From positions 11,096 to 75,095 of the forward strand of contig CAZGLR010000002.1 of NCBI GenBank assembly GCA_964526635.1: 64,000 nucleotides of DNA. Reading direction: 5' to 3'. A program made the position numbers and the translations under genes. Of the stretch, positions 27,433 to 35,352 are shown piece by piece (the stretch's first letter is position 1; every line of letters begins with the position of its first letter). The notes beneath the pieces are model-generated. The model made no database searches. It saw nothing but the letters and a program-made list of their open reading frames with translations, and was not told where the DNA came from. The stretch comes from CAZGLR01 sp964526635 (GTDB taxonomy: Bacteria > Zixibacteria > MSB-5A5 > GN15 > JAAZOE01).

Positions 27433-27438
27433 CGACAG

Positions 27439-28668
27439 GTGAGTACAGTTAATCATAACAAAAACCTGCTGTCGGTCTCGAGCCGTTTTACGACCTACTT
27501 CAAGATTTTTCTCATCTTCGGAGTCGTGGCTATCGGCGGTGTTTTTGTCTATTACACACAGGATGTGATTGCCGACATCCAGGCCAACGAGGCCGAAATC
27601 GCCCAGACCTATACCAAAATATGGGCTCTGGTGGCTTCCGACAGTGTCAGTGGTCCGGTGACTTCGGTGTTGTTCGATGAAGTCATCCTCAAATCAAACT
27701 TCCCGATTGTCGTAACCGATTCGGTTGGTAATCCCCTTTTCTGGAAAGAAGTGCCGGGTCTCGATCAGGCCGACGCTGATCCCCGCACTCTGGAACGAGT
27801 TCGTCGCTACGTCGAAGAGCTGGATAAAAAAAAGGGCGAAATCCCTATATATATCGATTCAGTCGTTATATACAATCTCTACTATGGCGACACCGCTCTG
27901 ATCGGCAAACTGCGCGTTATCCCGATCGTCGAAATGGGGCTCTTTATTGGATTTGTTTTTCTCGCCCTGGTCGGTTTTCAGCATATCCGCCGCAGCGAAC
28001 AACGCAGTATCTGGGTTGGCATGGCCAAGGAAACCGCGCATCAGATGGGAACGCCGATTACATCGTTGTTGGGGTGGATCGATCTGCTTAAATCCGGCCG
28101 CGAGTCGGAGACCTTCTCTCGCAATGATATCTATTCCCGCATCGAATCCGACGTCGCCCGTCTCGAAACTGTCGCGAACCGTTTTGGCCGCATCGGCTCG
28201 ATCCCAAAACTGGAACCGTTGGAAATAAACCGGATCACCGGGGATGTGATTAACTATTTCCGGCAGCGGCTGCCCCACGGCGGCAGCGGGGTCAGGCTGC
28301 ACTTTGATCCGGGCGAAGAACTGACCGTCAATCTCAACGAAGATCTCTACCGCTGGGTTATCGAAAATCTGATTAAAAATTCGCTGGAGGCGGTCGATTC
28401 GCGCAGCGGTCAGATAACTGTGCGAACCTATCGCGAAAACGGCAGTAAAAACATCAAGGTTGAGGTCGCCGACAATGGCCGTGGTATCGATCCTCACGAT
28501 GCCCGCCGGGTATTTCGACCCGGTTATACAACCAAGCGGCGCGGATGGGGACTGGGGCTGTCGCTGGCGCGCCGTATTATACATGATTACCATAAGGGGA
28601 CTATTGTCCTGGCTTCAGGAGAACAGGGGAAAGGAGCTCGTTTCGTCATAACGCTACCGATTGCATGA
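27439..28668 (+). CDS. PorY-like sensor histidine kinase
   Basis: A 409-residue membrane histidine kinase. Transmembrane helices span about 20-40 and 163-181, with a periplasmic domain of about 120 residues between. The phosphorylated histidine is His201 in KETAHQMGTPITSLLGW, wording typical of the Bacteroidota kinase group that includes PorY. The ATP-binding domain has the N box (ENLIKNSLEA), DNGRGI and GWGLGLSLARRI. The start is GTG, six bases after serS. The next gene is a PorX-like regulator 38 bases downstream, so the two probably form a dedicated pair. The signal sensed is unknown. Confidence 0.87.
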   Translation: MSTVNHNKNLLSVSSRFTTYFKIFLIFGVVAIGGVFVYYTQDVIADIQANEAEIAQTYTKIWALVASDSVSGPVTSVLFDEVILKSNFPIVVTDSVGNPLFWKEVPGLDQADADPRTLERVRRYVEELDKKKGEIPIYIDSVVIYNLYYGDTALIGKLRVIPIVEMGLFIGFVFLALVGFQHIRRSEQRSIWVGMAKETAHQMGTPITSLLGWIDLLKSGRESETFSRNDIYSRIESDVARLETVANRFGRIGSIPKLEPLEINRITGDVINYFRQRLPHGGSGVRLHFDPGEELTVNLNEDLYRWVIENLIKNSLEAVDSRSGQITVRTYRENGSKNIKVEVADNGRGIDPHDARRVFRPGYTTKRRGWGLGLSLARRIIHDYHKGTIVLASGEQGKGARFVITLPIA

Positions 28669-28706
28669 TGTCCAAACACTGATGCTCATCAATAAGGACT
28701 GTTTCT

Positions 28707-30275
28707 ATGGCTGCAACGCAAAACCAGACCCAGGTACTCTGGGTCGATGACGAAATTACGATGCTCTCGGCGCATATCGCCTTCCTCGAAAGCAAGGGAA
28801 TAGCCGTTACCCCCTGTGCCTCCGGCGATGACGCTCTCGATCTGCTCCGTGAAAAAGACTTCGAGTTGATTCTGCTCGATGAAATGATGCCGGGCAAGGA
28901 CGGCCTCCAGACACTGGTGGAAATCAAAGAATTCAAGCCGCATATCCCGATTGTGATGATCACCAAATCGGAAGAAGAAACGCTGATGGATGATGCCATC
29001 GGTCAAAAAATCGATGATTACCTGACCAAACCGGTAAATCCCTCGCAGGTGCTCATGGCCATCAAAAAATTCGTCCAGAGTAAGAAGATCGTTACCGGCA
29101 AACTTGGCCAACGCTATATTTCCGATATCAATCGCATCAATATGACCCTGATGGGGCCGGCCGACTGGACCGACTGGGTCGAAGCTTTCCGGACCCTGTG
29201 CGAATGGGATATCGAGATGGATCGCTATCCCGACGAAGCGCTGATGGAAACTCATGCCGGAACCCACAAAGACTGGAACAACCAATTCACCCGCTATTAC
29301 GAAAAGAACTATGAGCAATGGGTAAAATCGAAAAACCGCCCGCCACTGTCGGTGGATGTTGTCGACCGGGCTGTAGTGCCACGATTGAAAAATGGCGAGC
29401 AGGTTGTCTTTATTGTCGTCGATTGCATGCGCATGGACCTCTGGCTGCGTATCGAGCCGCTTTTGGCCGATTTATTTCACATCGACAAGGACTACTTTTT
29501 CTCGATTATTCCCTCGGCCACTCCCTTTGCCCGCAACGCCATGTTCGCCGGCGATTTCCCGGCCAAGGTCGCCAGCCTCTATCCGGATGACTGGAAAGCC
29601 TATCCTGATGATGAAATCTCCCGCAACAGGCGCGAAAATGAACTGATGGAACGGCAATTGAAGAAAAAGGGTATCAACCTTGACCCGGGACCGAAGTATA
29701 TCAAAGTGCTCAAGGGCAAAGACAGTGTCGACCTGACCAAGCGAACCGAAAATTTTCTGGCCTCGCAACTGGTCTCGATCGTTATCAATTTCGTCGATGT
29801 CCTCACCCATGGCCGTTCCAGCAATGTCCTGCTCAAGGAAATTGTCCCCGATGAGGCTGCTTTCCGTTCCCTTATGCAGACATGGTTTGTGCATTCGGCG
29901 CTGTATGAAACACTCAAGTTCCTCGCCCGTAAAAAAGTCACGGTCGTCGTAACCACCGACCACGGCTCCACGCTCTGTTCCCGGGGAACTATCGCCCACG
30001 GCAAAAAAGATACTTCGACCAACCTGCGTTACAAATACGGCGACAACCTTAACTGCAATCCCAAAGAGGCCCTGCTGATTAAGAATCCCGATGCCTACCG
30101 GTTGCCGTCGTTTACTGTCGCCAGCACCTATATTATCGCCCGCGAGGATTTCTATTTCGTCTATCCGAACAAATACAATGAGTATCAGCGGCAGTTCCAG
30201 AACAGCTTCCAGCATGGTGGTATCTCCATGCAGGAGATGATTCTCCCGATCGTAACCCTCAAGCCTAAGGGCTGA
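28707..30275 (+). CDS. PorX-like response regulator with PglZ domain
   Basis: A 522-residue protein. Residues about 8-125 are a receiver domain with the phospho-acceptor Asp58 in LILLDEMMPGKDG and Lys108 in YLTKPV. Residues about 130-215 are helical. Residues about 215-515 are a PglZ (alkaline phosphatase superfamily) domain with metal-site candidates Asp239 (VVDCMRMD), Thr272 (IPSATPFARN), Asp364 and His368 (FVDVLTHGR), Asp418-His419 (TTDHGS) and His503. Order and length match PorX, the Bacteroidota type IX secretion regulator, described as a phosphodiesterase acting on oligonucleotides. All catalytic positions appear intact. It ends one base before tsaE. Confidence 0.87.
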   Translation: MAATQNQTQVLWVDDEITMLSAHIAFLESKGIAVTPCASGDDALDLLREKDFELILLDEMMPGKDGLQTLVEIKEFKPHIPIVMITKSEEETLMDDAIGQKIDDYLTKPVNPSQVLMAIKKFVQSKKIVTGKLGQRYISDINRINMTLMGPADWTDWVEAFRTLCEWDIEMDRYPDEALMETHAGTHKDWNNQFTRYYEKNYEQWVKSKNRPPLSVDVVDRAVVPRLKNGEQVVFIVVDCMRMDLWLRIEPLLADLFHIDKDYFFSIIPSATPFARNAMFAGDFPAKVASLYPDDWKAYPDDEISRNRRENELMERQLKKKGINLDPGPKYIKVLKGKDSVDLTKRTENFLASQLVSIVINFVDVLTHGRSSNVLLKEIVPDEAAFRSLMQTWFVHSALYETLKFLARKKVTVVVTTDHGSTLCSRGTIAHGKKDTSTNLRYKYGDNLNCNPKEALLIKNPDAYRLPSFTVASTYIIAREDFYFVYPNKYNEYQRQFQNSFQHGGISMQEMILPIVTLKPKG

Positions 30276-30276
30276 T

Positions 30277-30723
30277 ATGGCGCCGTTTCCGCTGAATGCC
30301 CCGCAGCAATCATCATCGCTTGCCGACACCGATCATCTGGCGGCGGCGCTGGCCAAGCGCCTTGAACCATATGATATCGTCGGTCTTACCGGCCCGCTCG
30401 GCGCCGGCAAGACAACCTTCGTCCGCGGTCTGGTCAAAGCGCTGGGCGGCGATGGCGACCAGGTCAGTTCACCATCGTTTACGCTGATCAATGAATACCA
30501 CGGCACCCGTATTCCGGTATTCCATTTTGATCTCTATCGCTTTTCAAATCCATCGGAGTTTCGGGCGATCGGCGGCGACGAATACCTTGATCGCGGGGGG
30601 ATTGTGTGCGTCGAATGGCCGGAACACGGCGCCGGATTTTTGCCGGAATCACGATATACACTGGCCATCGAAATAGTTTCTGCCGAAGAGCGCATCCTGA
30701 CACTAACCCGGGAGGTATCATGA
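30277..30723 (+). CDS. tsaE: tRNA threonylcarbamoyladenosine biosynthesis ATPase TsaE
   Basis: A 148-residue ATPase that works with TsaB and TsaD to make t6A at position 37 of ANN-decoding tRNAs. The Walker A motif is GPLGAGKTT (39-47); VSSPSFTLINEY and FHFDLYR follow as in all TsaE proteins. It overlaps the tsaB start as ATGA. tsaE, tsaB and rimI together are a common bacterial cluster. Confidence 0.95.
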   Translation: MAPFPLNAPQQSSSLADTDHLAAALAKRLEPYDIVGLTGPLGAGKTTFVRGLVKALGGDGDQVSSPSFTLINEYHGTRIPVFHFDLYRFSNPSEFRAIGGDEYLDRGGIVCVEWPEHGAGFLPESRYTLAIEIVSAEERILTLTREVS

Positions 30724-31379
30724 TCGTGCTCGGTATCGATAGTTCCACCGCGCAACTCGGTATCGGGCTGGCCGATGATCACGATGTTCTCATCGATATA
30801 GTAGAAGACGCTTCGCGTGAACACGCGGCCCGGATAATCGGCATCATTGAACAAGCCCTGACCGAGGCTGACAAATCCAAAACTGATCTTGGTGGCATCG
30901 GCGTTGCGATAGGCCCTGGATCATTTACCGGTCTGCGCATTGGTTTGTCGGTCGCCAAGGGCCTGATCACCGCTTTGAAAATCCCCCTGGTTGGCATATC
31001 AACGTATGAGATCATTGCCAACCGAGTCGCGGACGTGTATCCGAAATTCTATTTGGCCGGACGGTCCCGTCGCGGCGAATATTATCTCTGCCATCTTGAA
31101 GACAGTGAGTTGTCTTTTGATTTGTGCGATGAAAAACACCTGGATGATTATGTTGGTTCCTTACCGGTTGGCCTGATCGGCGGCGATGATAAAGACCGCG
31201 CGGTCTTTGCCACGCACAACATAACCCTGATTGATCCCGGCCTTATGGCAATATCGGCCGGTCAACTGGCCCTGACGGCGGTTCGAAGAATAGCCGATGG
31301 CCAAATCGATGATCCCGGCACCCTGGAACCATTGTATGTGGCGCCATCGCAGGCGGAGCGGAAATTTGGACACCTCTGA
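30720..31379 (+). CDS. tsaB: tRNA threonylcarbamoyladenosine biosynthesis protein TsaB
   Basis: A 220-residue ASKHA-fold scaffold partner of TsaD in t6A synthesis. The opening MIVLGIDSSTAQLGIGL and the IGPGSFTGLRIGLSVAKGL segment are the family signature. The ATG at 30720 is chosen over an upstream in-frame ATG because a GGAGG site lies at 30711-30715, the reading begins with the first beta strand of the fold, and it overlaps the TsaE stop by four bases. Confidence 0.95.
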   Translation: MIVLGIDSSTAQLGIGLADDHDVLIDIVEDASREHAARIIGIIEQALTEADKSKTDLGGIGVAIGPGSFTGLRIGLSVAKGLITALKIPLVGISTYEIIANRVADVYPKFYLAGRSRRGEYYLCHLEDSELSFDLCDEKHLDDYVGSLPVGLIGGDDKDRAVFATHNITLIDPGLMAISAGQLALTAVRRIADGQIDDPGTLEPLYVAPSQAERKFGHL

Positions 31380-31821
31380 GATTAATATCCGGCAAATGCG
31401 GGCCCTTGATATCCCTCAAGTGATTGATATCGAACAGGATGTGTTCTCGGATCCGTGGCCCAAACGGGTTTTTCTCGATGACCTCTATTCCGAATACAGC
31501 TACCCGTTTGTTGTCGAATGCGAGAATACCATGGCCGGGTACGCGATTCTATGGATGGGTTACAAGGAAGGTCATTTGACCAATATCGCCGTGGCCAAAA
31601 AATTCCAGCGGAAATCTATTGCCAAACGCCTGCTAAAATATATCTTAGAGCTTGCGGCAGAGCTTGGGCTGGAGCAGGTACTTTTGGAAGTACGGCCATC
31701 CAATGCGGCCGCCATTAGTTTGTACGAGACCTTCGGGTTCAGCCGTCTTGCGATAAGGAAAAACTATTACCATTCGCCGGTTGAGGATTGCCTTGTTATG
31801 GTGAAGTCATTGGCCTCCTGA
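31366..31821 (+). CDS. rimI: Ribosomal protein S18-alanine N-acetyltransferase RimI
   Basis: A GNAT acetyltransferase of about 151 residues, the normal RimI size. Visible motifs: INIRQMRALDIPQVIDIEQDVF at the start, GYKEGHLTNIAVAKKFQRKSIAKRLL (acetyl-CoA loop) and the C-terminal LEVRPSNAAAISLYETFGF. No ATG fits the domain start. A TTG at 31366 with GGAGCGGAAA ahead gives the expected N-terminus and overlaps tsaB by 14 bases; an internal ATG at 31396 would cut the first strand. Position after tsaE-tsaB supports RimI over other GNAT enzymes. Confidence 0.9.
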   Translation: MDTSEINIRQMRALDIPQVIDIEQDVFSDPWPKRVFLDDLYSEYSYPFVVECENTMAGYAILWMGYKEGHLTNIAVAKKFQRKSIAKRLLKYILELAAELGLEQVLLEVRPSNAAAISLYETFGFSRLAIRKNYYHSPVEDCLVMVKSLAS

Positions 31822-31837
31822 CCGGCCGGTATTATTT

Positions 31838-32701
31838 ATGCACTGGTTTCGGAAATCCAAGGAAGGGCTGGTCAGCCAGCAGAAGAAAGAGATCCCCGAC
31901 GGTCTCTGGACCAAATGCAAAGCCTGCGGCGAGGTCGTTTACTCTCGCGTCCTCCAGGAATCATTATGGGTCTGCCATAACTGCGGGTATCATTTCCGGA
32001 TCAATTCCCGAAAAGTAATTGAACTGCTGCTCGACGACGGTCGCATCGAGGAATTCGATGCCAACCTGGATTCGCAGAATCCACTGAATTTCCGCGATTC
32101 AAAAAAATACCCCGATCGCATAAAGGCCTCCCAGGAAAAGACAGGTATGCGCGACGGTGTTATTTCCGGTCTTGGCGCGGTCGATGGCATCCCGGTATCC
32201 TTCGCAATCATGGATTTTACTTTCATGGGCGGTTCAATGGGCTCGGTCGTCGGTGAAAAGGTCGCCCGGGCTATCGAGCGATCCATCGAACGCTCAATCC
32301 CGCTGATAATTGTCTCCTGCTCCGGAGGTGCCCGCATGCAGGAGGGTATTCTTTCATTAATGCAGATGGCCAAAACCTCTGCGCTTTTGGCCGTGCTTGA
32401 TCGTAAGAAGCTTCCCTTCATCTCCATTTTGCTGAACCCGACTACGGCCGGCGTGATGGCGTCCTATGCGTCGCTGGGTGACGTTATTATCGCCGAACCG
32501 AAAGCCCTGCTGGGATTTGCCGGACCGCGGGTGATTCAGCAAACAATCGGCCAGGAATTGCCCGAGGGGTTTCAGTCGTCGGAATTTTTCCTTGAGCACG
32601 GCTTCCTTGATATCATCTCCGAACGCAAGGACCTGCGCAGCACCCTGAGCCTGTGTCTGCACTTTATGTTCGATCCCCGGACCGAGCATCAATCGCGATA
32701 A
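31838..32701 (+). CDS. accD: Acetyl-CoA carboxylase carboxyltransferase subunit beta
   Basis: A 287-residue subunit that with AccA transfers the carboxyl group from biotin to acetyl-CoA at the first step of fatty acid synthesis. The N-terminal zinc ribbon has Cys27, Cys30, Cys46 and Cys49 (CKAC and CHNC). The crotonase-type core shows GSMGSVVGEK and SCSGGARMQEG, and the PTTAGVMASYASLGD segment follows. The opening MHWFRKSKEGL is usual for AccD. folC follows 15 bases later, a frequent accD-folC arrangement. Confidence 0.97.
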   Translation: MHWFRKSKEGLVSQQKKEIPDGLWTKCKACGEVVYSRVLQESLWVCHNCGYHFRINSRKVIELLLDDGRIEEFDANLDSQNPLNFRDSKKYPDRIKASQEKTGMRDGVISGLGAVDGIPVSFAIMDFTFMGGSMGSVVGEKVARAIERSIERSIPLIIVSCSGGARMQEGILSLMQMAKTSALLAVLDRKKLPFISILLNPTTAGVMASYASLGDVIIAEPKALLGFAGPRVIQQTIGQELPEGFQSSEFFLEHGFLDIISERKDLRSTLSLCLHFMFDPRTEHQSR

Positions 32702-32716
32702 CCCGGACCATTAGAC

Positions 32717-34006
32717 ATGCCGCTCTCACGCTATCAACAGGCCCATAGTTTTATCTATAATCGCCAGCACTTCGGTATCAAGCTGGGATTGGATAATATT
32801 CGCCATATGTGCGAACTGCTGGGCAATCCGCAGGACAGCTATCATACCGTACATATCGCGGGAACCAACGGCAAGGGATCGACCAGCAGCTTTATCGCCG
32901 CGATGCTCCAGGAATCCGGGCACAAAGTCGGTATCCTGACCTCGCCGCATCTGGCTGATTATCGTGAGCGCATTCGAGTCAATGGCGTAAAAATTTCCGA
33001 AGACGCGATCTGTGAATTTGTCGAAACCCATCGCAGGTATATTCTAAAATCACAGGTGACCTTCTTCGAAGTCACCACCGCACTGGCTTTCTGGTATTTC
33101 CAGCAGCAGAATGTCGATTGGGCGGTTATTGAGGTTGGTTTGGGCGGACGGCTCGATGCCACCAACATCATCACTCCACTTGTCAGTGTGATTACCAATA
33201 TCTCGCTTGAACACACCAATCTGCTTGGCAAAACAACCTATAAAATCGCCGGTGAAAAGGGCGGTATTATCAAGCCGAACACCCCGGTTGTGACCGGCAT
33301 ACTCAACAACGGCAGCCCGGCCGCGCGACGGATCCGTCAGATCGCCACCGAGAAGAACGCACCAATACACTGGCACCGTCCGCGGGGATACAAATACAGC
33401 GGCAACGGCGCCGGCGATCGCATTGCCCTGCTGCACGGCCCCTTCCGGGGGCTTAGCGCTCCGCTCGCTTTGGCCGGATCGCATCAGGGGCAAAATGCCT
33501 ATCTGGCGGTTCGCGCTATTGAAATTATCCGGCAACTGGGCCATCGCATCACGCGAGACGGTGTCCGGCGCGGCCTGGCCCGTCACGCCTGGCCCGGGCG
33601 ATTTATGACTATCTCGAAACAGCCGACCGTCATCATCGACGTCGCCCATAACCAGGAGGGATTTGCGGTGCTGACCGAGACCCTCAGGCGCCATTACCCT
33701 GGCCGAAAATTCGATTTTTTAATCAGCATGGTGGAAAAGAAGAAAAGCGATCGTTGCCTGCAGCTTGTCGACCCGCTGGCCCAAAGTATAACCGTTGTAC
33801 CTCTTCAAAATTTCCGTCGCGATGATCCGTATTTCATGATATCACGCCTGCACCCCGGCAATGGTCGAATTCGGGTCTTCCCGCGTGCGTGCGATGCTGT
33901 CAAAGACCTGTTGGAAAACGCCCGCCCGTCCGATATATTGGTCATAGCCGGTTCCCATTTTATCATGGGTGAGTTGGCGCCAATAATCAAACGGGATGGA
34001 TTTTGA
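32717..34006 (+). CDS. folC: Folylpolyglutamate synthase / dihydrofolate synthase
   Basis: A 429-residue Mur-ligase-family enzyme that joins glutamate to dihydropteroate or folate. The ATP loop is HIAGTNGKGSTSSFIAAML (about 51-69), then LTSPHLADYRERI, the VGLGGRLDATNII segment and EKGGIIKPNTPVV; the C-terminal domain has VIIDVAHNQEG. Length is normal. Its stop overlaps the TTG start of the next gene by three bases. Confidence 0.95.
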   Translation: MPLSRYQQAHSFIYNRQHFGIKLGLDNIRHMCELLGNPQDSYHTVHIAGTNGKGSTSSFIAAMLQESGHKVGILTSPHLADYRERIRVNGVKISEDAICEFVETHRRYILKSQVTFFEVTTALAFWYFQQQNVDWAVIEVGLGGRLDATNIITPLVSVITNISLEHTNLLGKTTYKIAGEKGGIIKPNTPVVTGILNNGSPAARRIRQIATEKNAPIHWHRPRGYKYSGNGAGDRIALLHGPFRGLSAPLALAGSHQGQNAYLAVRAIEIIRQLGHRITRDGVRRGLARHAWPGRFMTISKQPTVIIDVAHNQEGFAVLTETLRRHYPGRKFDFLISMVEKKKSDRCLQLVDPLAQSITVVPLQNFRRDDPYFMISRLHPGNGRIRVFPRACDAVKDLLENARPSDILVIAGSHFIMGELAPIIKRDGF

Positions 34007-35352
34007 AGCGACAGGATAAGGCCTCAGAACGAGCGCATCGGGCAGTCGAAATGCTTGGCTCATCAATTGATGTCAAAATCAATGAGCTGACCGAAAGCAA
34101 CCGGCAGCTCAAACGCAAGATCTTCGACTTGTACACCATCTTTGAAATCAGCCGTAATTTCAATTCCGTCCTCAATTATCAGACACTCGTTGACTCATTT
34201 CTGCTGACCTCACTGGGTCAGGTCGGTGCCGCCACCGCCGCCCTGTATTTGCCGCCGATGCCCGATGATGATTTCCTCGGCCTGGCCAAATCCAAAGGGT
34301 TCTCCACAACCCGTTACACCGATCAGCGCATTTCGATGACCGGGCGCCTGGCCAGACACCTGGTGTCAATGGGCAAACCGGCATCGATAGACGAATTGAT
34401 CCCTCTGTTTGGCGGCGATCCGGAATTTGAATCATTTAAACCGACCCCCGCAGGGTTGCTGGTGCCGCTGATTATCAAATCATCGCTGCGCGGCATTCTG
34501 GCCCTGGGCGGCAAAGTCTCCGGGCATTCGTTTCCAACCGATGATCTTGAGTTTCTCTCAATTTTGGCCAATCAGTTTGCCGTGGCACTTGAAAACGCGC
34601 GCCTGTATGAATCTGAGAAAATGGCTCTGGAAGAGTTAAAGAATACTCAAAAACAACTGGTACTCAGCGAACGCCATGCCGCCATCGGCGACCTCTCAGC
34701 CCGTATCGCCCACGAGGTAAACAACCCGCTCAGTATCATTTCAAATTATCTGCATCTGTGTGAAAGATCGCTGGGCGATCCGGAGGTATTGAACGAACAT
34801 CTCGGTATCGTGCGTGAAGAACTGGCCCGTATCGCCCGCATCGTCCGGCAATTGCTCGATTTTCATAAACCACGCGCAGTCGAAAAGGGACCGGTGAATC
34901 TCGAACAGATTGTCTCGGATGTCCTCTCGCTGGTCCGCTGGCAGTTTACCAAGAAAAATATCTCGGTGGATGTGACGGTGCAGGAGCCGATTCGGATGAT
35001 CAATGCTTCTGCCGATCAAATCAAGCAGGTCATTCTCAATCTGATTATCAATGCCCGCGATTTCGCGCCCGAAAACGGCCGTGTGCGAATCGAGTTGCAC
35101 GCCGATGAAAAACAGGTGTTTCTGAGTGTCAGCGATAATGGCCCGGGCATCGATATTGAGGTCTTACCACGCGTATTTGAGCCGTTTTTTACCACCAAAG
35201 ATGGTTCTGCCGGCACCGGCTTGGGTTTATCGGTCTGCTATAGTATTATTCACGAGCATGGCGGTGTTATCGAAGCCGGCAATCACAGCGATGGCGGTGC
35301 CCGATTCGATATCAGACTACCGATCGCCGCAGACAACGGGAGAAAGCAGTGA
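34003..35352 (+). CDS. Cytosolic GAF-domain sensor histidine kinase
   Basis: A 449-residue kinase without transmembrane helices. A short coiled coil (about 25-50) leads into a GAF domain (about 55-200), then HisKA with His237 in SARIAHEVNNPLSII and an ATPase domain with NLIINARDF, DNGPGI and GTGLGLSVCYSI. TTG at 34003 is the probable start: GGGATGGA lies before it and it overlaps folC as TTGA. With the next two genes it forms a kinase, receiver-kinase and sigma-54 activator row, probably one phosphorelay. Input to the GAF domain is unknown. Confidence 0.87.
   Translation: MKRQDKASERAHRAVEMLGSSIDVKINELTESNRQLKRKIFDLYTIFEISRNFNSVLNYQTLVDSFLLTSLGQVGAATAALYLPPMPDDDFLGLAKSKGFSTTRYTDQRISMTGRLARHLVSMGKPASIDELIPLFGGDPEFESFKPTPAGLLVPLIIKSSLRGILALGGKVSGHSFPTDDLEFLSILANQFAVALENARLYESEKMALEELKNTQKQLVLSERHAAIGDLSARIAHEVNNPLSIISNYLHLCERSLGDPEVLNEHLGIVREELARIARIVRQLLDFHKPRAVEKGPVNLEQIVSDVLSLVRWQFTKKNISVDVTVQEPIRMINASADQIKQVILNLIINARDFAPENGRVRIELHADEKQVFLSVSDNGPGIDIEVLPRVFEPFFTTKDGSAGTGLGLSVCYSIIHEHGGVIEAGNHSDGGARFDIRLPIAADNGRKQ

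Noticed and set aside
28707..30275. PglZ domain as a sign of a BREX or Pgl phage-defence island
   Set aside because: The domain is fused to a receiver domain as in PorX, and no pglX, brxC, brxL or methyltransferase gene lies near; neighbours are housekeeping genes.
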